A stretch of DNA of 6,664 nucleotides from Streptomyces lilacinus. GTDB taxonomy: Bacteria > Actinomycetota > Actinomycetes > Streptomycetales > Streptomycetaceae. The translations under genes and the position numbers were made by a program. This document shows positions 1 through 5,613 of this stretch, one piece after another. The notes under the pieces are model-generated. The model was not told the DNA's origin. It did not search any database and worked only from the letters and a program-made list of their open reading frames with translations. The stretch spans positions 8,580-15,243 of the forward strand of contig KL569451.1 of the NCBI GenBank assembly GCA_000715685.1, in the 5' to 3' direction. Numbering within the stretch: the stretch's first letter is position 1; each line of letters starts with the position of its first letter.

Positions 1-213
1 GCGGGCGGCCGCCTCGGCGGCCAGGTCGGCCGCCCAGGAGTCGTAGGAGTCGACGAGCCGGTGGCCCAGGAAATGCCGGGTGACGATCTCCTCGGCGCCT
101 TCGACGGCACTGCGCGGGGTGACGAGCACGACGCGGGCGGCGGCGTCGCCCAGCCAGTCCTGCAGCGGGCGGCGCCGCAGGGGACGGCGGGAGAAGAGAA
201 GGACGTTCTTCAT
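1..213 (-). CDS. Probable ATP-grasp ligase, N-terminal fragment (3' end outside window)
   Basis: A frame opens at ATG 213-211 and stays open for 71 codons to the left edge. AAGGA lies 9 nt upstream of the ATG. The protein begins MKNVLLFSRRPL, then has a beta strand ARVVLVTPRSAVEGAEE and a segment FLGHRLVDSYDSWAADLAAEA. This pattern (short strand, loop, strand of the VVLVT type, then a strand ending in V-D-x-Y followed by a helix) is what I expect of the pre-ATP-grasp domain in amino acid ligases of the carboxylate-amine ligase superfamily. The ATP-binding and metal-binding motifs would be beyond the edge, so the call rests on fold pattern and context only. Such enzymes join amino acids through acyl-phosphates, which fits a dipeptide epimerase nearby. 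It could instead be another Rossmann-like protein. Confidence 0.55.
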   Translation of the reverse strand, partial: MKNVLLFSRRPLRRRPLQDWLGDAAARVVLVTPRSAVEGAEEIVTRHFLGHRLVDSYDSWAADLAAEAAAR

Positions 214-222
214 GCGGTCGGG

Positions 223-227
223 TCCTT
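223..227 (-). promoter_or_regulatory. Ribosome binding site of the putative ligase gene
   Basis: AAGGA on the minus strand lies 9 nt before ATG at 213-211. It is a moderate Shine-Dalgarno match and the main start evidence for the truncated left-edge gene. Confidence 0.55.
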
Positions 228-242
228 GGTGCGTGCGGGGCC

Positions 243-277
243 GGGTGGTTCGTGGGATCTGGGTGGTTCGTGGGATC
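243..277. repeat. 18-bp tandem repeat in the reductase to ligase gap
   Basis: The 17-nt unit GGGTGGTTCGTGGGATC occurs twice without mismatch, at 243-259 and 261-277, giving an 18-bp period. A degenerate third unit, GGATCAGTGGTTCACGGG at 282-299, overlaps the reductase stop codon. The array fills much of the 79-nt gap between the flavin reductase stop and the putative ligase start and ends about 16 nt before the ligase ribosome binding site. No hairpin that would act as a terminator is evident. It may be an operator-like site, an mRNA element setting ligase expression, or simply a recent slippage duplication. Confidence 0.8.
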
Positions 278-292
278 GGGGGGATCAGTGGT

Positions 293-790
293 TCACGGGT
301 GGGCGGGCACGGGGGCGCCGACGGCGTGCAGGGCCCCGTGCAGATGGACGAGGCTGTCCCCGGGCGCCCCGTGCTCGGCGTGCTCGACGGAGGCGATGAC
401 CAGGTGGTGATCACCCACCCGGACCAGCTCGTGGCGCGAGCAGACGAGCCGGGCGAGGCAGCCCTCCAGGAGGGGGACGCCGTGGGGGCCCGGCCGCCAA
501 CGGGTGGGCGGGGCGAACCGTGCGGCGCCCTTGGTGGCGAACCTCTCCGCCAGGCCGGCCTGATCCCCGCTCAGCACATGGACGCCGTACCACCGGGTGT
601 CGGCGATCTGCGCCCAGGTCGAGGAGGTGGTGGCCAGGGCGAAGGACACCAGGGCGGGCTCGGCGCTCAGGGAGCCGAACGAGGTGATGGTGACCCCGGC
701 GGGCCCCGCCGGGCCGGCGGCCGTGAGGACGGCCACGCCCGACGCGTGGGCCCGCAGCACCGAGCGCAGGGTCGCGGCGTCCACGGTCAC
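293..790 (-). CDS. Flavin reductase (split-barrel FMN-binding, HpaC/NtaB-like)
   Basis: The 165-residue protein has the length and layout of short-chain flavin:NAD(P)H reductases that supply FMNH2 to two-component oxygenases. The N-terminal strand-turn segment LRAHASGVAVLTA (12-24) is followed by the FMN-binding GVTITSFGSLSAEPALVSFAL (32-52; family pattern GxTxxSFxSxSxxPPLV). The characteristic late GDH motif (126-128) lies in VGDHHLVIASVE, near the nicotinamide site. The start is GTG at 790-788, overlapping the monooxygenase stop as GTGA, so the two are made in step and the monooxygenase is the obvious partner. An alanine/proline-rich loop, AAGPAGPAG (24-32), replaces the usual short turn. 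The protein is cytosolic with no signal peptide. Function as a reductase is well supported; preference for NADH or NADPH is not visible. Confidence 0.9.
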   Translation of the reverse strand: MTVDAATLRSVLRAHASGVAVLTAAGPAGPAGVTITSFGSLSAEPALVSFALATTSSTWAQIADTRWYGVHVLSGDQAGLAERFATKGAARFAPPTRWRPGPHGVPLLEGCLARLVCSRHELVRVGDHHLVIASVEHAEHGAPGDSLVHLHGALHAVGAPVPAHP

Positions 791-2136
791 GACGGGTCGC
801 CGGTGGGGGCGAAGTCCGGGCGGGGGAGCCCGAGGTGGTCGCGCAGGGTGGTGCCTTCGTAGTCGGTGCGGAACAGCCCCCGCCGCTGGAGCTCGGGCAC
901 CACGAGGTCGACGATGTCGTCGAGCCCGTCGGGCAGGTAGCCCGGCATGATGTTGAAGCCGTCCGCCCCGCCCTGGGTGAACCAGGACTCCAGCTCGTCG
1001 GCGATGGTCTGCGGCGTGCCCAGCAGGAAGCGGTGCCCGCGTCCGCCCGCGACGGACAGGAACAGCTCACGTATGGTCAGGCCCTGGCTGCGGGCCTGTT
1101 CGTAGACGAGCTGCTGGCGGCTGGTGCTGCCCTCGGTGGGCGGCAGTTCGGGCAGCGGGCCGTCGAGCGGCAGATGGGAGATGTCGATGTCGCCGAGGAG
1201 CCCGGTGAGCAGGCCGAGCCCCACGACGGGGTCGACGAGGTCTTGCAGTACGGCGTACTTGTCCTCGGCCTCGGCCTGGCTGGACCCGGCGATGATGAAG
1301 ACACCGGGCATGACCTTGACGTGTTCGGGATCGCGGCCGTGACCGGCGATGCGGTCCTTGATGTCCTTGTAGAAGACCTGCGCCTGGTCGAGGCTCTGCT
1401 GGGCGGTGAAGACGACCTCGGCCCAGCGGGCGGCGAAGTCCATGCCGTCACCGGAGGAACCCGCCTGGACGAGGACCGGATGGCCCTGCGGGGGGCGCGC
1501 GACGTTCAGCGGCCCGCGCACGCGGAAGTGCTCGCCCTGGTGGTCGAGGATGTGGAGCCTGCGCGGGTCGAAGTAGCGGCCGGACTCCTTGTCGTAGAGG
1601 AAGGCGTCGTCTTCCCAGGAGTCCCACAGACCGGTGACGACCTCCATGAACTCGCGGGCGCGCTGGTAGCGGGCGGCATGCGGGGGCTGCCGGTCGAGGT
1701 TGAAGTTCCGGGCCTCCGCGTCCGTCACGGACGTCACGACGTTCCATCCGGCGCGGCCCGCACTGAGGTGGTCGAGCGAGGCGAACTTCCGCGCGATGTG
1801 GAAGGGCTCGTTGTAGGTCGTGGAGGCCGTCGCCGTAAGACCGATGTGCGTGGTGTGCACGGCGAGAGCGGACAGCAGGGTCAGCGGCTCGAAGTGAACC
1901 ATGCGGCCCTGGCGGCTGAGTTCGTCGGCGTCCTTGTAGTGGGTGCGGATACCCGCGCCGTCGGAGAGGAAGATCATGTCGAACTTGCCGCGCTCGGCGG
2001 TCTGTACCAGGGAGCGATAGTAGGCGAAGTCCAGGCCCCCGTCGGGGCGGGCGTTGGGGTGCCGCCAGGCGGCCACGTGGTGTCCGGGCGCCGGCAGGAA
2101 GGCACCGAGGTTCATCATGCGACGGTTTGTGCTCAC
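787..2136 (-). CDS. FMN-dependent monooxygenase, bacterial luciferase-like, NtaA/SnaA/SoxA family
   Basis: The 449-residue protein matches the roughly 440-460 residues usual for the nitrilotriacetate / pristinamycin IIA / dibenzothiophene-sulfone monooxygenase family. These are oxygenase components of two-component systems: they use FMNH2 from a separate reductase and O2 to oxidise N- or S-containing compounds. Family landmarks are NLGAFLPAPGHHVAAWRHP (9-27), KFDMIFLSD (51-59), HIARKFASLDHLSAGRAGWN (113-132) with NVVTS, the FMN-phosphate region QAGSSGDGMDFAARWAEVVFT (224-244), and ADGFNIMP (391-398). The start is GTG at 2136-2134, giving VSTNRRMMNLG, behind GGAGGA 4 nt upstream. A much longer open frame reaches 2889 but simply runs antisense-free through the dehydrogenase gene in another frame. 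An 86-nt gap separates it from the dehydrogenase. The next gene, its likely reductase, starts inside its stop codon (GTGA). The substrate cannot be told from the sequence; N-hydroxylation, N-dealkylation and S-oxidation are all known in the family. Confidence 0.93.
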   Translation of the reverse strand: MSTNRRMMNLGAFLPAPGHHVAAWRHPNARPDGGLDFAYYRSLVQTAERGKFDMIFLSDGAGIRTHYKDADELSRQGRMVHFEPLTLLSALAVHTTHIGLTATASTTYNEPFHIARKFASLDHLSAGRAGWNVVTSVTDAEARNFNLDRQPPHAARYQRAREFMEVVTGLWDSWEDDAFLYDKESGRYFDPRRLHILDHQGEHFRVRGPLNVARPPQGHPVLVQAGSSGDGMDFAARWAEVVFTAQQSLDQAQVFYKDIKDRIAGHGRDPEHVKVMPGVFIIAGSSQAEAEDKYAVLQDLVDPVVGLGLLTGLLGDIDISHLPLDGPLPELPPTEGSTSRQQLVYEQARSQGLTIRELFLSVAGGRGHRFLLGTPQTIADELESWFTQGGADGFNIMPGYLPDGLDDIVDLVVPELQRRGLFRTDYEGTTLRDHLGLPRPDFAPTGDPS

Positions 2137-2140
2137 AGAG

Positions 2141-2146
2141 TCCTCC
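2141..2146 (-). promoter_or_regulatory. Ribosome binding site deciding the monooxygenase GTG start
   Basis: GGAGGA on the minus strand lies 4 nt before GTG at 2136-2134. It fixes the start at VSTNRRMMNLG and argues against both the long upstream extension and the internal Met-Met six codons later. Confidence 0.8.
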
Positions 2147-2170
2147 GGCGGGAACGGGTGGGCGGTGGGA

Positions 2171-2206
2171 GGGACGGCCCGGTGCGTGCGAGGGCGGGAC
2201 GGCCCG
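2171..2206. repeat. Pair of 11-bp direct repeats upstream of the monooxygenase
   Basis: GGGACGGCCCG occurs at 2171-2181 and again at 2196-2206, a 25-bp period, inside the 86-nt gap between the dehydrogenase stop (2223) and the monooxygenase start (2136). A spacing of about two and a half helical turns is possible for a regulator site. In DNA this GC-rich a repeat of this size can arise by chance. I see no clear promoter or terminator in the gap. Confidence 0.55.
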
Positions 2207-2222
2207 TCGGTGACAAGGGAGT

Positions 2223-3182
2223 TCAGCCGAGGAGGCGGACGGGCGAGCCCGCCAGGAAGGCTTGGATGTCCTCGACGGCCTGGCCGTAGTACCTCTCGTA
2301 GTTGGCGCGGGTGACATAGCCCAGGTGCGGGGTGGCCAGCAGGCGGGGCGCGGTGCGCATGGGGTGGTCCGCGGGCAGCGGTTCGGTGTCGAAGACATCG
2401 ACCCCCGCGCCGGCGATGGTCCCGGCGTGCAGGGCGGACAGCAGGGCGTCCTGGTCGACGATGGCGGCCCGTGAGGTGTTGACCAGGTAGGCGGTCGGGC
2501 GCATCCGGGCGAGCTCGGCGGCGCCGACCAGGCCGCGGGTGCGGTCGCCCAGGGCGAGGTGGACGGAGACGAAGTCGCTGCTCTCCAGCAGCTCTTCCTT
2601 CGACGCCGCGAGCGCGGTGCCGACCTCGTCCGTGCGTTCCTTGGTGAGGTTCTGGCTCCAGGCGATGACGTCCATGCCGAAGGCCAGGCCCACCTGGGCC
2701 ACCCGGCTGCCGATCTTGCCCAGCCCCAGCAGGCCCAGGCGGCGGCCGTGCAGGTCCGCTCCGACAGTGGACTGCCAACGGCCGCCTTCCCGGACGGCTT
2801 CGGCCTCGGGCACGATGCCCCGAGCCAGACCCAGCAGCAACGCCCAGGTCAGCTCCACCGGCGGAGTCGAAGAACTGGCCGTACCGCACACCGTCACCCC
2901 CTGCGCCCTCGCCGCGGCGTAGTCGATGACCGAGTTGCGCATCCCCGAGGCGACCAGCAGCCGCAGCCGTGGCAGACGGGCGAGCAAGGACGCGGGGAAG
3001 GGCACCCGCTCCCGCAGGGTGACCACGATGTCGAACTCCGCCAGGGCGGCGGCCAGTTCGTCCTCGCTGCCGAAGTGGTCGGGGAAGGTGACGACATCGA
3101 CCTTCCCGGCCAGCGGCGACCAGTCGGCGACGGTGGTCGCCACGGACTGGAAGTCGTCAAGCACGGCGCAACGCAGTGTCAT
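2223..3182 (-). CDS. D-2-hydroxyacid dehydrogenase
   Basis: The 319-residue protein is a standard-length member of the D-isomer-specific 2-hydroxyacid dehydrogenase family, which interconverts 2-oxo acids and D-2-hydroxy acids with NAD(P)H. The Rossmann glycine motif is GLGKIG (153-158). The catalytic set is complete: R238 (NTSRAAIVDQ), E267 (DVFDTEPLP) and H286 (TPHLGY). At the end of strand beta-2 the usual NAD-selecting aspartate is replaced by Trp-Ser-Gln (175-177, in IAWSQNLT), which suggests NADPH is accepted. The start is ATG at 3182-3180, overlapping the epimerase stop as ATGA, with GAGAGGA just upstream. The longer frame upstream only shadows the epimerase gene. It closes the coupled four-gene unit. 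In context it could oxidise or reduce the hydroxy acid handled by the aconitase-like enzyme, or supply a D-hydroxy acid building block; the sequence does not decide. A phosphoglycerate dehydrogenase role is unlikely because there is no ACT-type C-terminal domain. Confidence 0.92.
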   Translation of the reverse strand: MTLRCAVLDDFQSVATTVADWSPLAGKVDVVTFPDHFGSEDELAAALAEFDIVVTLRERVPFPASLLARLPRLRLLVASGMRNSVIDYAAARAQGVTVCGTASSSTPPVELTWALLLGLARGIVPEAEAVREGGRWQSTVGADLHGRRLGLLGLGKIGSRVAQVGLAFGMDVIAWSQNLTKERTDEVGTALAASKEELLESSDFVSVHLALGDRTRGLVGAAELARMRPTAYLVNTSRAAIVDQDALLSALHAGTIAGAGVDVFDTEPLPADHPMRTAPRLLATPHLGYVTRANYERYYGQAVEDIQAFLAGSPVRLLG

Positions 3183-4216
3183 GGCTGTTCCTCTCCATCG
3201 GTTCCATCGGTGGTGTCGGGTGCGGCCGGGGTCACCCCGAGACCGGGGCCGTCGGGTAGCGTGAGCCTTCCGCGGTCGATCCGGAGCCCGCGGAAGGGGT
3301 CGTCGACGAGGTCGACATGACCGTCGAGGTCGAGATGGTCGGCGAGCGGGGCGAGCTGGGCCATGGCGGTGACGCCGAGCGCGCTCTCGACCTTGCAGCC
3401 GAGCATGACCCGCAGGCCGGCCTGCCGGGCGAGGGTGATGGCCTCCTGGGCGCGACGCAGGCCGCCGCACTTGATGAGCTTGATGTTGACGCCGGTGACG
3501 CAGCCCCGCAGGCGCAGGACGTCCTCGGGGCCGGCGCAGTCCTCGTCCGCGACGATGGGCAGGGGCGCGTTCTCGTGCACATGGCGGAGGCGGTCGGCGG
3601 GGCCCGGCGGGACGGGCTGTTCCAGCATCTCGACGCCGTGGCGGTGCAACTCGCGGGCGACGGTGACGGCTTGCTCGGGGCTCCAGGAGCCGTTGCCGTC
3701 CACCCAGATGCGGCCGTCGTAGACCTCGCGCAGGACCCCGGCCCGGCTTCCGTCGTCCTGCGGGGTCAGCTTGAGCTTGAGCACCGGCCAGTGGGCCAGT
3801 TCGCGGCCGCGCCGGCGCAGTTCGTCGTCGGTGCCCGCGCCCAGGGAGAGGGCCGTGGGGCCGGCCGGCAGCCCGTCCAGGCCCAGCAGCTTGTGCAGGG
3901 GCAGTTGGGCCCGTTTCCCCAGCAGGTCGTGCAGGGCCATGTCGACCGCGCCGAGCACGGGGGCGCGGACGCCCGCCGAGCGGAGCCGGTCCAGGGTGCG
4001 GACGAGCTCCAGCGGCCCGGCGTCCTCCAGCAGGGGCAGCGCGGCGTCGAGCTCGTCGGCGCCGGTGGCCAGGGCGGTGCCGTAACCGGTCAGGCCCTCC
4101 CAGCGCAGGACCAGCAGCCTCTGCTCGACATGCGTGGTCACGCCGGTGTTGCTGGTGAACGGCTCGGCCAGGGCCACCGAGAACGGCCGGTGCGATGCCT
4201 TCAGTGGAGTTCTCAC
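3179..4216 (-). CDS. Enolase-superfamily dipeptide epimerase (muconate lactonizing enzyme subgroup)
   Basis: The 345-residue protein has the usual length for this subgroup. An N-terminal capping domain (about 1-115) precedes the TIM barrel. The KxK motif is K147-L-K149 on strand 2. Metal ligands are D173 (WVDGNGSW), E199 (MLEQP) and D224 (VADED). The opposing lysine is in NIKLIKCGG (K246, or less likely K249). A D-x-D pair, D296 and D298 in HLDLDGH, sits at the end of the barrel. In Ala-Glu epimerases (YcjG/YkfB type) this D-x-D holds the dipeptide alpha-ammonium group, which is why I call a dipeptide epimerase rather than a cycloisomerase or N-succinylamino acid racemase. The reaction would be Mg-dependent inversion at the alpha carbon of one residue. 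The start is GTG at 4216-4214, sharing GTGA with the upstream stop, with GAGGAGG about 10 nt before it. Substrate residues are unknown; peptidoglycan peptide recycling is the alternative role, but the neighbours do not suggest it. Confidence 0.87.
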   Translation of the reverse strand: MRTPLKASHRPFSVALAEPFTSNTGVTTHVEQRLLVLRWEGLTGYGTALATGADELDAALPLLEDAGPLELVRTLDRLRSAGVRAPVLGAVDMALHDLLGKRAQLPLHKLLGLDGLPAGPTALSLGAGTDDELRRRGRELAHWPVLKLKLTPQDDGSRAGVLREVYDGRIWVDGNGSWSPEQAVTVARELHRHGVEMLEQPVPPGPADRLRHVHENAPLPIVADEDCAGPEDVLRLRGCVTGVNIKLIKCGGLRRAQEAITLARQAGLRVMLGCKVESALGVTAMAQLAPLADHLDLDGHVDLVDDPFRGLRIDRGRLTLPDGPGLGVTPAAPDTTDGTDGEEQP

Positions 4217-5613
4217 GCGTTGGCCACCTCCTCGAAGGCGGCCACCATCGCGGACGCTTGACGGAACGTCATCTCCCGAAACCCTTCTGGCTGGACTGGT
4301 GTTGACGGCTCACGGAGGATTCCGTCGTGCGGGACCCCGCTGCCGTCACGGAATCTGCCGCGCAGGTAGCCGGAGAATTTCCCGCCGTGCTCGCCGAGCC
4401 AGCCGAGCGCGGTGGGGTAGGCGTCGTCCGGGTCCGCCGCGCGCACGGTGCGGAAGAGCGCGGCGAGCAACTCCGCGTCGCGTGGGTCGGTGTCGGCGGG
4501 ACAGAGCATGAACACCGGGGCCGGGAGCAGTACCACGCACAGCGGCGCGGCCTCCGGAAAGGCGGTGGTCAGGGCCGAGGCGATGGCCCGCATGCCGCGC
4601 ACGGTGGTCCTGCTGGAGAAGTAGCCGCCGCGCCGCGGCGGGCAGCCGGCCGTCGCCCGCGCTCCCCAGTGCAGGTGGGTGATGTACGGTTCGATGCCGT
4701 CGCCCGGGGGCCCGTCCGGGTGGTGGGTGCCGAAGAGGCCGGTCAGGACGCTGGTCAGCAGATGTGAGACCACCGGCAGCACGGGCGGCAACGCGCCGAT
4801 GCGGGAGGGCAGTTCCTGGGGGTCGGTCAGGGCGCGGAAGGGTTCGAGGGCGGCCTCGGCCAGGGCGTCGGCCGAGCCGTAGAGGTGGCCGTCGAGACGG
4901 AATCCACGGCCCTCCGGGAGCAGCTCGCAGCGGCCGACCAGCCCGTCCGGCCGGACGGCATGACTGACCAGATTGCTCAGGGCGGGGCGCGGGTTGGGCC
5001 GGGCGGCCGCCTCCTGGAGGAGATGGCCGAGCATGGCGGTGAACGCCTCGGCGTGCGCCATGACGGCGGACGCCTCGAGGGCGAAGCGGTATCCGGCGAC
5101 GGTGCCCATGCGCCGCCAGTGCAGTTCCACCAGCGGGACCAGGCCGCCGTCGATCTCGGTGGCGACGAACGGACAGAACAGCGGGCGACTGCGGTCGCGG
5201 CGGACGAACGCCCGGCCGTCCCAGGTGTACAGGGGCAGTACGCGCCGGTCGCCCCGGTCGACGAGGGACCCGGGCAGGTAGACGGTGTCGCCTTCGGCCG
5301 CGGTCTCCCCCCGGGCCTCGGTCTCGGTCCGGGTGAACCCGTAGATCAGCGGATACCCGTACCCGCCGCCGCAGATGGCGGCGTTGAAATCCATCGGGCC
5401 GGAGCGGCCGAGGGCGATGTCCTCCCAGTTGCCCAGGTGTCCGGTGCGCGGGGGCAGCAGGGCGGCGTCGCCGTGGACGAGGTCGAGCAGGGTGCCGATG
5501 GGCACGTCCCGGGTGCCCAGGTGGACGGAGGCGAAGGACAGGCTACGGGCGCTCAGCGCATCGGTGTCGACGGCGTCGAGCAGGCCCAGCCCGGCGAGGA
5601 CGCGCCCGCTCAT
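4213..5613 (-). CDS. Unrecognised 466-residue protein, coupled to aconitase and epimerase genes
   Basis: I do not recognise a family. The start is ATG at 5613-5611, overlapping the aconitase stop as ATGA and preceded by GGGAGGG 7 nt upstream, so the start is well supported. The longer open frame upstream only reads through the aconitase gene. There is no signal peptide or convincing membrane segment; the hydrophobic runs near residues 275-295 and 356-372 are short and look like buried helix or strand, so a cytosolic protein is likely. Visible landmarks are CGGGYGYPLIYGF (81-93), a beta-rich middle with VLPLYTWDGRAF (125-136), PLFCPFVATEIDGG (144-157), ELHWRRMG (163-170), HLHWGARA (313-320), GGYFSSRTTVRGM (329-341) and GEHGGKFSGYLRGRF (407-421). 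Six cysteines (81, 147, 229, 324, 359, 371) are scattered and form no CxxC motif. No nucleotide-binding loop is obvious. Position between two enzymes of the unit suggests an enzyme or essential partner in the same pathway; its reaction is unknown. Confidence 0.85.
   Translation of the reverse strand: MSGRVLAGLGLLDAVDTDALSARSLSFASVHLGTRDVPIGTLLDLVHGDAALLPPRTGHLGNWEDIALGRSGPMDFNAAICGGGYGYPLIYGFTRTETEARGETAAEGDTVYLPGSLVDRGDRRVLPLYTWDGRAFVRRDRSRPLFCPFVATEIDGGLVPLVELHWRRMGTVAGYRFALEASAVMAHAEAFTAMLGHLLQEAAARPNPRPALSNLVSHAVRPDGLVGRCELLPEGRGFRLDGHLYGSADALAEAALEPFRALTDPQELPSRIGALPPVLPVVSHLLTSVLTGLFGTHHPDGPPGDGIEPYITHLHWGARATAGCPPRRGGYFSSRTTVRGMRAIASALTTAFPEAAPLCVVLLPAPVFMLCPADTDPRDAELLAALFRTVRAADPDDAYPTALGWLGEHGGKFSGYLRGRFRDGSGVPHDGILREPSTPVQPEGFREMTFRQASAMVAAFEEVANA

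Noticed and set aside
80..862. Plus-strand open frame of 260 codons crossing the left gap
   Set aside because: Covers the reductase gene in antisense and reads through the tandem repeat; no recognisable domain.
2137..2222. TTGTCA (minus strand, 2216-2211) as a -35 box for the monooxygenase
   Set aside because: No TANNNT-like -10 sequence occurs at 16-19 nt spacing, so a promoter is not supported.
835..2289. Long plus-strand open frame of 484 codons
   Set aside because: It is antisense to the monooxygenase, whose family motifs are unmistakable. Its product is a Val/Gly/Glu-rich low-complexity string typical of the opposite strand of GC-rich genes.
2137..2889. Upstream extension of the monooxygenase frame to give a 700-residue protein
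   Set aside because: The added part overlaps the dehydrogenase gene out of frame and is Arg/Pro/Gly-rich nonsense. GTG at 2136 with GGAGGA fits the family N-terminus.
3317..4261. Plus-strand open frame of 314 codons
   Set aside because: Antisense shadow of the dipeptide epimerase; composition is repetitive Gly/Gln/Val/Ala with no domain pattern.
4213..5613. Fumarylacetoacetase-like or FAD-linked oxidase identity for the unrecognised protein
   Set aside because: Some segments superficially resemble these families, but the metal-binding acidic set of the first and the FAD-binding loop of the second are not visible.
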